NCBI GenBank assembly: GCA_963781805.1
Contig: CAWAHF010000004.1
Coordinates: 1,488,001 to 1,552,000 of the forward strand
DNA from: JAFGPL01 sp963781805
Lineage (GTDB): Bacteria; Bacteroidota; Bacteroidia; Bacteroidales; UBA10428
Direction of reading: 5' to 3'
Length of the DNA: 64,000 nt
Shown here: positions 27,178-36,860 of the stretch, piece by piece
Layout of the letters: each line of letters opens with the position of its first letter
Numbering within the stretch: position 1 is the first letter of the stretch
The notes under the pieces: generated by a model
What the model was told of the DNA's origin: nothing
Database searches by the model: none
Seen by the model: the letters and a program-made list of their open reading frames with translations, nothing else
Made by a program: the position numbers and the translations under genes

Positions 27178-30100
27178 ATGAGAGAATCCTTTTTAATATT
27201 CTTAACTAAGTATTGTTCTCTTATCTCAGCGGTATATGATTATGAAGAGAAAATAGCATGTAATAAGTTTATCCGTTATCTTAATTCCCAGGTAGAACTT
27301 GAAGATATTTCAGCTGTAAAAAGACTATTCGTACAAACATTTAAAAATACTTCCGAAGAACATAGTCTTTTTAAGGAACCTGATTTATCTGTAAATTTTG
27401 CCTCACCTTTCCTTGACAACCTCACGTATGAAACCATTCAGACTCTCTCGCTTAAGGATAGAATTATACTGATTCTACTGGTAATGGATTTTTCAAATGC
27501 TGTTATTCCCAACTTTAGTGAAAATACAAAGTTTATAGAAGCCATTGGAATCCGCTTTGGATTATCGGTAAGTGAAATTGCGGACTTATGGCAACTGGCG
27601 GTAAATCCTGAATCATTAAACACGAATACAAACATTCTTCTCTGCAAACCTAAATCGGATGAAGAGATTGAAAAACTGGAAGGAAGCTGGATTGAAAGTA
27701 ATTTGCCGGAAAATGTCAGGGTTTCGAATAAGATAGAAATAGAGGAACTGACAGAAACCATGACCATTCTGTTTCTCGAAAGAAATAAAATGTTTGTTAT
27801 CAAGTGTCAGGGAAATCAGGGATTAATAATCCAGGGCGGATCTAATCCAGTCTGTAGATTTAAGATTCTGGAACCTGGTTCAGAAATAAAAGTTAACAAT
27901 CAAAGTATTATCCATTATACTGCCATTAAACACAAATACCTGGAATATAAATCTTTAACAGGAATTAAATTATCGCTTGAGAAAATCTCTTACAGGCATC
28001 GGAAAAAAAAGAAAGGTATAAATGAACTTAGTATAACTGAAACTTCCGGCCAACTCATTGGAATACTAGGGAAAGAAGGTGTTGGAAAATCAACATTACT
28101 CGAATTACTTGCAGGAAGAATTTCTCCCGATACCGGTAATATTGTAATTAATGAGTATAATCTAAAAACGAATCGTTATTTGCTCAAAAGCATTATTGGT
28201 TATGTGCCTGAAGGTGACCTTCTGTTTGAAGAGCTGACTGTGTTTGATAATCTGCTATTGACCGCGAGATTATTTTTCAGCAAGCTCACTATGAAAGATT
28301 TGGTAAGAAAGGTAAACCAAATGCTTGAAAAACTCGATTTGATAGAAATTAAAAACACCATTGTTGGTTCAATTTCGGAAAAGAATATTCAACCCGGCCA
28401 ACGGCGAATTCTCAATATTGCACTGGAACTTTTACGCGAACCTAAAATACTCCTGGTAGATACCCCTGAATATGGTCTGAATACAAACGAATCTTCCAAA
28501 ATAATTGAAATATTGCATGAATATTCATTTGGAGGAAACCTGGTAATTGCTGCTATCAGGCAGACCAACCACTTTGCTTTCAATATGTTTGATAAGCTCT
28601 GGATTATTGATGAACCCGGCTATCTTATTTATAAGGATGCCTGTTACAAAGCATCAAAATATTTTATCAAATATCTCAATATTGCCGGACTTGAAGATAT
28701 TTCCGAACTTAATACTGCTGAAAATATTCTTTACCTTATCAACCTGAGAATATCTGATGCTTCAGGAAAGTGGGGGCAACGAAAGATTAGTGCTGAAAAA
28801 TGGCACACGTTATCCAAAGAAAATCAAAAGAGTAATTCAAAACCTGGAACCTCCACCAATACTCCCTTACCAACCGGATATATTAAGTTGCCAAATCTTG
28901 AGACCCAGTTCAGAATTTTTAGTATTCGAAATTTTAAGGTAAAATTTTCCAACTGGTGGAAAATTGCCTATACATTGTTTGCTGGTCCGCTTCTTGCGTT
29001 TTTACTGGCATTTATACTACGTGAAAAAACGAATAGTACCTACTCGTTTGAAAACAACCCTAACCTACCCTTTTATTATTATGCTGCTGCGTTAATAAGT
29101 CTTTTCCTGGGATTGGTCATCAGCGCAAACGAAATTATAAAAGAAAGAAATATTTTATCCAAAGAGGAGTACCTTGAATTTAGCAAATTCAGTTATCTGA
29201 ACTCCAAAATTTTATACCTTTTCCTGATTTCAATCATCCAGACATTTCTGTTTGTGTTTACCGGAAATACAGTTCTTGGGATAAAAGGAATGCTTATTTC
29301 AGACTGGATTATATTATTCAGTATGAGTAGTTTCGGAGTAGTATTAGGGTTGATACTCTCTTCCTATATGAATAATCTGAAATCCATCTATGAAAAAGCT
29401 ATCCCGGTAATAATCGGATTTCAGCTTCTTTTCGGTGCAGGCATAGTTCAATATAAAGATATGAACCTTAAAGAAGGTCCATTTGTGCCGGTTGCCGGCG
29501 AAATTATGGTAACCCGTTGGGCATACGAGGCATTGCTGGTAGAACAATTTAAAGAAAATGCGTACGAAAAACCAATTTACCCTTACGACAAAAATATCAG
29601 CACATACTCATACTATACATTTACATTACTACCTCTGTTGGAGAGTTACTATGTAAAGTGCACACTTCCAAATATTTCGAAGGATTCTGTTACTTATTAC
29701 CTCGGAATGTTAAAAAACAGTTTGACGAAAGTGGCCACCGAACCTGGTATTTTTGAATTTGAATATCAGAATAAACTAACTGCAGATGAATTTGATTCAA
29801 AAATTGCATCAGAAACCAAGGATTACTTAACCTATCTGGAAATTAGTTTTTATGATTTTTACGAAAAAGCACAAAACAAAAAGACCAAATTTATAGCACA
29901 TCTTCAGGATTCGATTGGTGTTAAAAAGCTGGATGCATTGAAAGACGACAATTTCAATGATGCTGTTGCCAAACTTGTACAGAATAATTCTGAAAATAAG
30001 TCCTATAAAATCTACAAGAATAAAATTTTTCAGGTAACAGACCCTATATTTCAGAAGCCATCCTCAGATTTCGGAAGAGCAATACTTTTTGTCCCCCAGA

Positions 30101-30216
30101 AGAAGTTCCGGGGTGAAATAATGGATACCATCTGGTTCAATATTACCTTTATTTGGCTTTTCACTTTTTTGCTCTACCTCATTTTACTTACCTATCAACC
30201 ATCCCTTTTTAAATAA
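27178..30216 (+). CDS. Large ABC-2-type protein with a degenerate ATPase domain
   Basis: A 1012-residue protein. Residues ~1-140 are helical and acidic (TerB-like by appearance only), ~190-270 form a beta-rich linker, ~275-500 an ABC ATPase, and ~600-1010 an ABC-2 permease with about six helices and an extracytoplasmic insert. Walker A (GKEGVGKST, 298-306) is intact. The signature LSGGQ is replaced by NIQPGQ, the catalytic Glu after Walker B is Thr429 in LLVDTPEYGLN, the Q-loop Gln is Glu in YVPEGD, and the H-loop His is Arg461 in AAIRQ. It may bind but poorly hydrolyse ATP, or work with a partner. Substrate unknown. Confidence 0.85.
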   Translation: MRESFLIFLTKYCSLISAVYDYEEKIACNKFIRYLNSQVELEDISAVKRLFVQTFKNTSEEHSLFKEPDLSVNFASPFLDNLTYETIQTLSLKDRIILILLVMDFSNAVIPNFSENTKFIEAIGIRFGLSVSEIADLWQLAVNPESLNTNTNILLCKPKSDEEIEKLEGSWIESNLPENVRVSNKIEIEELTETMTILFLERNKMFVIKCQGNQGLIIQGGSNPVCRFKILEPGSEIKVNNQSIIHYTAIKHKYLEYKSLTGIKLSLEKISYRHRKKKKGINELSITETSGQLIGILGKEGVGKSTLLELLAGRISPDTGNIVINEYNLKTNRYLLKSIIGYVPEGDLLFEELTVFDNLLLTARLFFSKLTMKDLVRKVNQMLEKLDLIEIKNTIVGSISEKNIQPGQRRILNIALELLREPKILLVDTPEYGLNTNESSKIIEILHEYSFGGNLVIAAIRQTNHFAFNMFDKLWIIDEPGYLIYKDACYKASKYFIKYLNIAGLEDISELNTAENILYLINLRISDASGKWGQRKISAEKWHTLSKENQKSNSKPGTSTNTPLPTGYIKLPNLETQFRIFSIRNFKVKFSNWWKIAYTLFAGPLLAFLLAFILREKTNSTYSFENNPNLPFYYYAAALISLFLGLVISANEIIKERNILSKEEYLEFSKFSYLNSKILYLFLISIIQTFLFVFTGNTVLGIKGMLISDWIILFSMSSFGVVLGLILSSYMNNLKSIYEKAIPVIIGFQLLFGAGIVQYKDMNLKEGPFVPVAGEIMVTRWAYEALLVEQFKENAYEKPIYPYDKNISTYSYYTFTLLPLLESYYVKCTLPNISKDSVTYYLGMLKNSLTKVATEPGIFEFEYQNKLTADEFDSKIASETKDYLTYLEISFYDFYEKAQNKKTKFIAHLQDSIGVKKLDALKDDNFNDAVAKLVQNNSENKSYKIYKNKIFQVTDPIFQKPSSDFGRAILFVPQKKFRGEIMDTIWFNITFIWLFTFLLYLILLTYQPSLFK

Positions 30217-30323
30217 AGCTCTTATGGGTAACAGTATAATCTCTTTTACTTATCGTATTAAGTAATTATCGATAATTTGTTTATTTTTAAAGCCTGAATT
30301 TTATAACCTTTTAACATTATCCT

Positions 30324-32171
30324 ATGAAACTCACCATTTATGATTTTCTCATTATCCTGCTATATATTGTATCTATTATAGTTATCGGGCTTGTTCTGAA
30401 AAAAAGGGCACAAAAAAACAAATCCTCCTATTTGTTGGGTGAAAACAAACTCCCCTGGTATCTTTTGGGCTTGTCAAACGCTTCAGGGATGTTTGACATA
30501 TCCGGAACCATGTGGCTTGTAACCCTCACCTTTGTGTACGGATTAAAAAGTATATGGATTCCCTGGCTTTGGCCTGTATTTAATCAGATCTTCCTGATGG
30601 TATATTTATCGGCATGGCTTAGAAGATCGAACGTTACAACAGGCGCAGAATGGATTGCGACCCGTTTCGGAAAAGGCAGAGGCGCTACACTTTCTCACAA
30701 TGTAATTGTTGCTTTCGCTTTAATAAGTTGCCTGGGATTTCTTGCTTACGGATTTATTGGTTTGGGAAAGTTCATTGAGCCGTTTATTCCCTGGGAAGTG
30801 GTGTCCAGATATGTTCCGTTTGAATTAAAACCGGAATATGTACCTCATTTTTATGGAATTGTTTTTACCACCTTTGCTGTTTTTTATGCCGTATTAGGAG
30901 GTATGGTCAGCATTGTATGGGCTGACTTGGTTCAATATATTATCATGACTATTTCTGCCCTTGTGATAGGGATTATTGCCATGAAAGCAGTTGCTGTTAA
31001 CGGACTTGATGTACCTCACGGATGGTTGACACCTTTTTTTGGGAAAAATATTGGTATTAACTGGTCGGGCATTATCGATGAAGTCAATGTGAAAATTGCG
31101 GAAGATGGTTACTCACTTTTCTCACTCTTTTTCGGAATGGTTTTGTTTAAAGGAATTTTGCTCTCTATAGCAGGCCCAGCGCCCAATTACGACATGCAGA
31201 AAATTTTGGCCACTAAAAGCCCGAAAGAAGCTGCAAAAATGAGCGGTTTTGTATCCGTTGTTTTAAATCCGGTCAGGTATTTCATGATAACAGGATTTGC
31301 AGTACTTGCAGTAATTTTTTATCATAAACTAAACCTGCAGACAGGTGATAAGATTGATTTTGAAAAAATACTTCCTTCTGCCATCAATGAATTTGTCCCG
31401 GTGGGTATAATGGGACTTTTGCTGGCAGGTCTGCTTGCGGCATTTAATTCGACATTTGCCGGCACGCTTAATGCAGCACAGGCATATTTAATTAATGATG
31501 TTTATTTGAAATATATTAATCCGAAAGCATCGCAAAAACAGGTGAAATGGACCAATTATTCAAGTGGATTGATTATGGTAGCCATTAGCATTATTTTCGG
31601 ATTGTTTGCCAAAAATGTAAATAGTGTGTTGCAATGGATTGTTTCCGGTTTATGGGGAGGCTACACTGCGGCAAATGTGTTAAAATGGTACTGGTGGAGA
31701 TTTAATTCGTATGGTTATTTTCTGGGTATGCTGGTAGGTATTACTGCAGCGCTAATCTTCCCGTATATATTGCCTCCGCTCTTTCCGAATATCGCCAAAG
31801 ATATTATCCTGCTTTATTTCTTTCCCTTATTCCTGGTGATTTCTCTGGCAGGCTGTATAGCCGGGACATACCTTGCACCGCCTACGGAAGAAAATGTACT
31901 TAAAAAGTTTTATTCAACAATTAAACCCTGGGGATTCTGGAAACCCATTCACGCTAAAGTTGTAGCTGAGAATCCTTCTTTTGCCGGAAATAAAAATTTC
32001 AAGAGAGATATGTTCAATGTCTTTATAGGGATAATCTGGCAAACTTCAATTGTAATATTGCCCATTTACGTTGTATTGCAAAAACATACCTATTGGCCTA
32101 TAGCTTTGGTAATTATTATGATTTGCAGTTATATTCTGAAAAAAACATGGTGGGATAAGCTCACAGATTAA
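30324..32171 (+). CDS. Sodium:solute symporter (SSS family)
   Basis: A 615-residue inner-membrane protein with about 14 helices. SSS-family features: SSYLLGENKLPWYLLGLSNA near the N-terminus, TTGAEWIATRFGKG, FAVFYAVLGGMVSIVWADLVQ, and GLLLAGLLAAFNSTFAGTLNAA in the region that forms the sodium site. The unusual tryptophan-rich loop (SIWIPWLWPVFNQ) and length resemble the larger Bacteroidota SSS transporters of unknown solute. The solute cannot be deduced. Confidence 0.88.
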   Translation: MKLTIYDFLIILLYIVSIIVIGLVLKKRAQKNKSSYLLGENKLPWYLLGLSNASGMFDISGTMWLVTLTFVYGLKSIWIPWLWPVFNQIFLMVYLSAWLRRSNVTTGAEWIATRFGKGRGATLSHNVIVAFALISCLGFLAYGFIGLGKFIEPFIPWEVVSRYVPFELKPEYVPHFYGIVFTTFAVFYAVLGGMVSIVWADLVQYIIMTISALVIGIIAMKAVAVNGLDVPHGWLTPFFGKNIGINWSGIIDEVNVKIAEDGYSLFSLFFGMVLFKGILLSIAGPAPNYDMQKILATKSPKEAAKMSGFVSVVLNPVRYFMITGFAVLAVIFYHKLNLQTGDKIDFEKILPSAINEFVPVGIMGLLLAGLLAAFNSTFAGTLNAAQAYLINDVYLKYINPKASQKQVKWTNYSSGLIMVAISIIFGLFAKNVNSVLQWIVSGLWGGYTAANVLKWYWWRFNSYGYFLGMLVGITAALIFPYILPPLFPNIAKDIILLYFFPLFLVISLAGCIAGTYLAPPTEENVLKKFYSTIKPWGFWKPIHAKVVAENPSFAGNKNFKRDMFNVFIGIIWQTSIVILPIYVVLQKHTYWPIALVIIMICSYILKKTWWDKLTD

Positions 32172-32183
32172 AATCTTGTTTGT

Positions 32184-32627
32184 ATGAAATTCTCTGAAGT
32201 AACAACCGGACGCGTATTTGTTATCAGGCTTGAAGATGGCGAGATTATTCATGAAAAAGTCGAAGAGTTTGCCCGGAAAAAACACATTAAGTGCGCTTCG
32301 TTGAGCGCTTTGGGAGGGATTGACAAGGATAGTATTCTCATCACCGGTCCTGAACAAGGAAGAGCTGAAAAGATCATTCCTACCGAAACGATATTGGATG
32401 ATGTATACGAGATAACCGGCACAGGAACTATCTTTCCTGATATAGATAATAATCCTGAACTGCACATGCATATCTCGTGTGGTAGAAAAGATAAAACCAT
32501 TACCGGATGTATTCGTCGGGGAGTCAAAGTCTGGCACATACTTGAAATCATACTAACCGAAATAACCGATTGTAACTCGGTAAGATTAACTGATTTATCA
32601 ACAGGTTTTGATCTGTTGAACCCTTAA
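32184..32627 (+). CDS. PPC/DUF296-domain protein
   Basis: A 147-residue single-domain protein of the PPC (plants and prokaryotes conserved) family: IRLEDGEIIHEKVEEFARKK, SLSALGGIDKDS, and the metal-site strand ELHMHISCGRKD with its His residues. Such trimeric proteins often bind a metal ion; in plants the domain accompanies AT-hooks, but the bacterial role is unknown. It starts 12 bases after the symporter stop and is followed by a strong terminator, so it closes that operon. Confidence 0.88.
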   Translation: MKFSEVTTGRVFVIRLEDGEIIHEKVEEFARKKHIKCASLSALGGIDKDSILITGPEQGRAEKIIPTETILDDVYEITGTGTIFPDIDNNPELHMHISCGRKDKTITGCIRRGVKVWHILEIILTEITDCNSVRLTDLSTGFDLLNP

Positions 32628-32636
32628 AAGCAAAAA

Positions 32637-32663
32637 GCCCGTATCAAAATACGGGCCTTTTTG
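32637..32663 (+). terminator. Intrinsic terminator after the PPC gene
   Basis: GCCCGTAT-CAAA-ATACGGGC is a perfect 8-bp stem with a four-base loop followed by CTTTTTG. It terminates the symporter/PPC operon on the plus strand. Confidence 0.8.
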
Positions 32664-32728
32664 TTAATTAATCCCTAATCAATTTAGTAACCTACTACAA
32701 AATGCAAGAAAAACAAAAACTAATTATC

Positions 32729-32935
32729 TTATATACTAATTTTTAATCTGTTAAATCCACTTTCTGTTTTGATAGACTTCTGATCTGTTCTTGATCGCAT
32801 ATACTCCATCTTTAACCTGTTAAATTTCGTTGCTATTCTGCCAGGAACTTTAGCCGACCATTTTTTATTCATATCAAGCAAATTGAAATCGCTTACCGAA
32901 CGAATAACGCTGTTGATAATTTTCCTTGTTTCCAT
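32729..32935 (-). CDS. Small basic hypothetical protein
   Basis: A 68-residue basic frame starting METRKIINSVIRSV and ending SGFNRLKISI, using the ATG at 32933-32935 in preference to the overlapping GTG. It fills an otherwise empty gap and repeats FNRLK twice, but no family is recognised. It may be a real small protein or chance. Confidence 0.35.
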   Translation of the reverse strand: METRKIINSVIRSVSDFNLLDMNKKWSAKVPGRIATKFNRLKMEYMRSRTDQKSIKTESGFNRLKISI

Positions 32936-33148
32936 CACCGCGAAGTTTGTCTAATTATACGTTGTTAATTTTCAAAAATTATGTAATAAATTAAAAAAAC
33001 ACTATAAAATTCCATCAAAGTGAACATTACGTTGACGACGGATGCAATTTAATTGATTTAGTTAATTTCATAATTGTTAATAACCTGTTAGTTATTAACA
33101 AAATTCAGGCCAATATATTATTTCAATAAAAATTTTTCTCAATTAAAC

Positions 33149-33156
33149 TAGATTTG
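33149..33156 (+). promoter_or_regulatory. Possible -7 box TAGATTTG
   Basis: Exact TAnnTTTG match 28 bases before the ATG of the NDP-kinase-like gene. A -33 TTTG partner is not evident, so the call is tentative. Confidence 0.3.
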
Positions 33157-33184
33157 CATTTAAATAAATCGTAATTACCATAAA

Positions 33185-34207
33185 ATGAACCTTGAAATAT
33201 TGAAGGCGGATATCAATAAAAGTCTTAAAAACTTTCAGCAGAAAAATTTGATGTATGAAACTGTGTATGAAAATAAGGAGGTTTGTAAGGGGATCAATGA
33301 GTTTCTGTTTTTCATTAAACCTGAAATAACGTCTTTTGCTGAGATCGTTTCTCTAAATGAAATTCTAAACCTGATTTTCAGTAAAATAGACCTGTTTGGA
33401 TTTAGCATTCAAAATATCAAAATTCTTTCTGCAAAATATCTTTCGGAGCATAACATAATTGCGCAACATTATGGTGTGATAAACAAACTGGCAACTGATC
33501 CTCTTTTATATTTATCGGAGGAAGCAAAAACTAAATTCTATAGCCTTTTCAATTTAAAAATTATAGAGGCTCATGTAATCGGGGGTATTGATTTCTTAAA
33601 AAAATATCCTGTTTTTAGTCCGGAAGCGCTTGACCATCTTTGCCAAAATACCAGGATCGAAAAACTGGCCGGCGGAACCTATGTTCACAAAATTAAAATT
33701 GACGGCAAGGAAATTTTCCTGATAAACGGCTTTCATCCGCGCCAGTTGGAGCATTTCACTGCTCCGGGAAGATCTATTGTTACATTTACACTTGTCAGTG
33801 ACACTCCCTGGAAAGTTGCTAGAAACGATTTTATCGGTAAGACCAATCCTGCAGATGCAGCCAAAGGGAGTATCAGAAATGAATTATTAGTTAAGAAAGA
33901 AGAGTTCGGACTGAAAGCTGTCTCTTCCAGCTGGAACGGAGTTCATTTGTCAGCAGGTCCGGTGGAAGGATTGGTTGAACTGATAAGGTATAATTCCGAT
34001 TTTAGCCGTAACATACTCAAAACAGTTAATGATTATAAATTCGGACAAAAACTTACTGAGAACTTTCCTGATAATATAATTGAAAAAATATTGTCAAATA
34101 CAAATGTTTATACTGAACAACGCACTATTTCTGTTTTTGATTTAACAGAAGAATTCGACAGTACAGATGCTATTGAATCGCTTAAAAGGGTTGATTTCCG
34201 TTATTAG
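33185..34207 (+). CDS. Divergent NDP-kinase-like protein with a large insertion
   Basis: A 340-residue protein in which NDP-kinase elements appear in order but spread out. LFFIKPEIT (Lys45) matches the first-strand IKPD motif with Asp changed to Glu; SKIDLFGFSIQNIKILSAKYLSEHNI follows the alpha1-beta2-alphaA pattern. After roughly 100 extra residues, DFIGKTNPADAAKGSIRNEL matches the TNP..A.PGTIR loop and SWNGVHLSAGPVEG gives the putative phosphohistidine His254, though HGSD is HLSA. Ordinary NDP kinases are about 140-150 residues. NTP:NDP phosphotransfer is possible but not assured. The gene converges with the SiaC-like gene and overlaps it by 4 bases. Confidence 0.72.
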   Translation: MNLEILKADINKSLKNFQQKNLMYETVYENKEVCKGINEFLFFIKPEITSFAEIVSLNEILNLIFSKIDLFGFSIQNIKILSAKYLSEHNIIAQHYGVINKLATDPLLYLSEEAKTKFYSLFNLKIIEAHVIGGIDFLKKYPVFSPEALDHLCQNTRIEKLAGGTYVHKIKIDGKEIFLINGFHPRQLEHFTAPGRSIVTFTLVSDTPWKVARNDFIGKTNPADAAKGSIRNELLVKKEEFGLKAVSSSWNGVHLSAGPVEGLVELIRYNSDFSRNILKTVNDYKFGQKLTENFPDNIIEKILSNTNVYTEQRTISVFDLTEEFDSTDAIESLKRVDFRY

Positions 34208-34578
34208 TATGGAACAAGCTCAAAAGGAATATCTACATATTCTTTGAACTCTTCTCCCAAATCCTGCATATCTTCGTCATCAAGCTCGAAATACCAGATA
34301 ACATTTACATTGGTTCCGTTTTCAAAAATGTATTCCAACCGCATTAAAATATCCTGAACCAATTTTGAGGTAGCCGTATTGAAATAAATATATTTGAAGA
34401 CAAATTCTGTCTTATCGTTGGGTAATAACTTATATTCATCGAGCCAGTCAATCACAGGTTGATAGAATGTAACAACATCCTCGGGAAGTGAACGGCCTGA
34501 AATTTCAAAGATATCATTATCAGGATCAAACAATACGCGCGGTGTATCATTGGTAGCTTTAATATCCAGAATATCCAT
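34204..34578 (-). CDS. SiaC/DUF1987-family regulatory protein
   Basis: A 124-residue acidic protein. TPRVLFDPDNDIFEISGRS followed by FYQPVIDWLDEY and YIYFNTATSKLVQDIL is the DUF1987/SiaC signature. In Pseudomonas SiaC is a phosphoprotein working with a PP2C phosphatase, kinase and cyclase. No SiaA, SiaB or SiaD homologue is visible nearby, so here it stands alone. The stop codon overlaps the end of the NDP-kinase-like gene on the opposite strand. Confidence 0.82.
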   Translation of the reverse strand: MDILDIKATNDTPRVLFDPDNDIFEISGRSLPEDVVTFYQPVIDWLDEYKLLPNDKTEFVFKYIYFNTATSKLVQDILMRLEYIFENGTNVNVIWYFELDDEDMQDLGEEFKEYVDIPFELVPY

Positions 34579-34658
34579 GAATTATTGATTTGTTAAATAA
34601 AATTCAGCATTAAAATTACCAAAACATATCATTAATACAAAATTATTTATGAACTGAT

Positions 34659-34742
34659 GTTGGAAGAAGGGGGAAAGGGGTAAAGGGAAATAGAGGTATA
34701 GGGGTATAGGGAAATAGGGAAATTGGGGTATAGGGAAATAAG
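34659..34742. repeat. G-rich tandem low-complexity repeat
   Basis: A run of GGGGTATAGGG, AAATAGGG and GGGAAAT units with at least eight G3-4 tracts on the plus strand, followed by TGAACGATGAACATTGAACG. A related array lies at 37509-37570. Both sit between transcription units. The G-tracts could form quadruplexes. Confidence 0.8.
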
Positions 34743-34875
34743 TAATCAGTGAACGATGAACATTGAACGGTAGAAAGTAAAAAATAAAGAGATGTTTGGA
34801 ATAAAATCAATTTATGACTTATGATCATTTCTTAATAAAAGATAATTATTATTTTTACCGGCTCAACAAAAAGGG

Positions 34876-35868
34876 ATGACAGGTTTATCATCACAGGACA
34901 GGTATTCGAATATGATTTACAACTATTGCGGTAGAAGCGGTTTAAAATTACCTGCAATATCCCTGGGATTATGGCATAACTTCGGCAATGTTGATAATTT
35001 TGATTCCGCCAAATCTATTGTCAAAACAGCATTTGATGCCGGTATCACTCATTTTGATCTGGCAAACAATTACGGCCCTCCTGCCGGATCAGCCGAAGAA
35101 AATTTCGGCAAAATCCTTGCTAATGATTTGAGACATCACCGCGATGAGATAGTTATCTCCACCAAAGCAGGATACTATATGTGGGATGGGCCTTATGGCG
35201 ACTGGGGTTCCAGAAAATATATGCTTGCAAGCCTTGATCAAAGCCTGAAAAGAATGCACCTTGATTATGTGGATATTTTTTATTCTCATCGTCCCGATCC
35301 CAATACACCTCTTGAAGAAACCCTGAGAGCCCTTGATTTTGCAGTTAAACAAGGCAAGGCGCTTTATGCTGGTATATCAAACTATCCGGCAGAACTAACC
35401 CTAAGGGCAAGCGAAATTCTGAGAAGCATGGGCACTCCCTGCCTGATTCATCAACCACGTTACTCGATGTTCGACCGCTGGGTGGAAAACGGACTGCTGG
35501 AAACCCTCGACCATGAAGGAATCGGTTGCATCGCGTTTTCTCCTCTCGCCCAGGGATTGCTGACAGACAGGTATTTGAAAGGAATACCTGACGGTTCAAG
35601 AGCATCCAAGCAGCATGGATTTTTGAAAAAAGAACAAATTACCCTTGAAATAGTTGATAAAATAGAGAAACTGAACAGCATTGCCAACGACAGAAGCCAA
35701 TCGTTGGCCCAGATGGCCATTGCCTGGTTGCTTAAAGATAACAGGGTAACTTCGGTGCTGATAGGAGCAAGCTCTGTTCAACAACTTCAAAACAACCTGA
35801 GCACACTGGATAATCTTATTTTTGACGATAGTGAACTTCAGAAAATTGAGGATATCCTAACCGCATAA
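34876..35868 (+). CDS. Aldo/keto reductase, YghZ-like
   Basis: A 330-residue NADPH-dependent (beta/alpha)8 reductase. Catalytic residues are recognisable: Asp in ITHFDLANNYG, Tyr in NNYGPPAG, Lys in VISTKAGYYMWDGP and His in YSHRPD. The YMWDGPYGDWGSRKY stretch is characteristic of the YghZ/Kv-beta-like branch (AKR14 type), which reduces glyceraldehyde-3-phosphate and other aldehydes. It lies 5 bases before a Gfo/Idh/MocA oxidoreductase, suggesting joint sugar-aldehyde metabolism. Confidence 0.92.
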   Translation: MTGLSSQDRYSNMIYNYCGRSGLKLPAISLGLWHNFGNVDNFDSAKSIVKTAFDAGITHFDLANNYGPPAGSAEENFGKILANDLRHHRDEIVISTKAGYYMWDGPYGDWGSRKYMLASLDQSLKRMHLDYVDIFYSHRPDPNTPLEETLRALDFAVKQGKALYAGISNYPAELTLRASEILRSMGTPCLIHQPRYSMFDRWVENGLLETLDHEGIGCIAFSPLAQGLLTDRYLKGIPDGSRASKQHGFLKKEQITLEIVDKIEKLNSIANDRSQSLAQMAIAWLLKDNRVTSVLIGASSVQQLQNNLSTLDNLIFDDSELQKIEDILTA

Positions 35869-35873
35869 AACCA

Positions 35874-36860
35874 ATGAAAACGTTTAACTGGGGAATCATA
35901 GGACTTGGAGGCATTGCCGAAAAATTTGCAGAAGGACTTTCATTTCTTCCAAACGCTAAATTGTTCGCCGTTGCCTCCCGTAGCAAGGAAAAAGCCAGCA
36001 AATTTGCTGCCAGATATCAGGTACCGCATGCATACGGAAGCTACGAAGAAATTGTTCAAAACAAAGATATCGATATTATATACATTGCCACACCTCATAC
36101 CCTGCACTGCGAAAATACCTTGATGTGCCTCGACCATCACATCCCGGTACTTTGTGAAAAACCGTTTGCCATGAATACCGGGCAGGTAAAGCAAATGATT
36201 GACAAAGCACATAAAAATAAAGTATTACTGATGGAAGCCATGTGGACCGCTTATCTCCCATCAATCCGAAGAATAAAAGAAACTATAAAAACCGGAGTTA
36301 TCGGGGAGGTTAAGCTTATCAGGGCAGATTTTGGCATCCTGGCTGATAAAAATCCTTCCGGAAGACTTTTTAATATGGAACTTGGCGGAGGGTCATTGCT
36401 TGACGTAGGAATCTATCCCACCTACCTTGCAATGGAATTTCTTGGGAAACCAAAATTTATGAAAGCAATCGCATCCAAAGGTATAACCGGAGTAGACGAA
36501 AGTTGTGCCTTTATTTTTCAATATCCCGGAGGACAACTGGCAAGCCTTTATTCATCCATTATTGCTAAAACGGGCATCGATGCGATGATTACCGGGACCA
36601 AAGGAAATATCTATATGCATGGCGATTTTTTTATGCCGGCAAGGATATCGCTGATTCAACAGGGTATAGAAACTGAACTTACTCCAAAATACACAGGCAA
36701 CGGCTATAATTATGAAGCAGAAGAAGCGATGAATTGCCTGGAAACCGGCAGAAAAGAAAGTAAGTTAATGACCCACCACAAAAGTCTGCAATTAATGGAA
36801 ATACTTGATGAAATTAGAAAAGAAAGTGGCATAAGATATCCCAAACATGATGATGAATAA
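35874..36860 (+). CDS. Gfo/Idh/MocA-family oxidoreductase
   Basis: A 328-residue NAD(P)-dependent oxidoreductase. The Rossmann motif is GIIGLGGIAEKFAEGL, the conserved IYIATPHTLHCENTLMCL and the signature VLCEKPFAMN (catalytic Lys in EKP) follow, then LLDVGIYPTYLAMEFLGKP in the C-terminal domain. Resembles dihydrodiol/D-xylose dehydrogenase-like members; substrate probably a sugar or cyclitol. Its end overlaps the DUF2490 gene by 14 bases. Confidence 0.92.
   Translation: MKTFNWGIIGLGGIAEKFAEGLSFLPNAKLFAVASRSKEKASKFAARYQVPHAYGSYEEIVQNKDIDIIYIATPHTLHCENTLMCLDHHIPVLCEKPFAMNTGQVKQMIDKAHKNKVLLMEAMWTAYLPSIRRIKETIKTGVIGEVKLIRADFGILADKNPSGRLFNMELGGGSLLDVGIYPTYLAMEFLGKPKFMKAIASKGITGVDESCAFIFQYPGGQLASLYSSIIAKTGIDAMITGTKGNIYMHGDFFMPARISLIQQGIETELTPKYTGNGYNYEAEEAMNCLETGRKESKLMTHHKSLQLMEILDEIRKESGIRYPKHDDE

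Noticed and set aside
34643..34828. Frame rich in FPYTPI repeats on the minus strand
   Set aside because: Product of the G-rich tandem array read in reverse.
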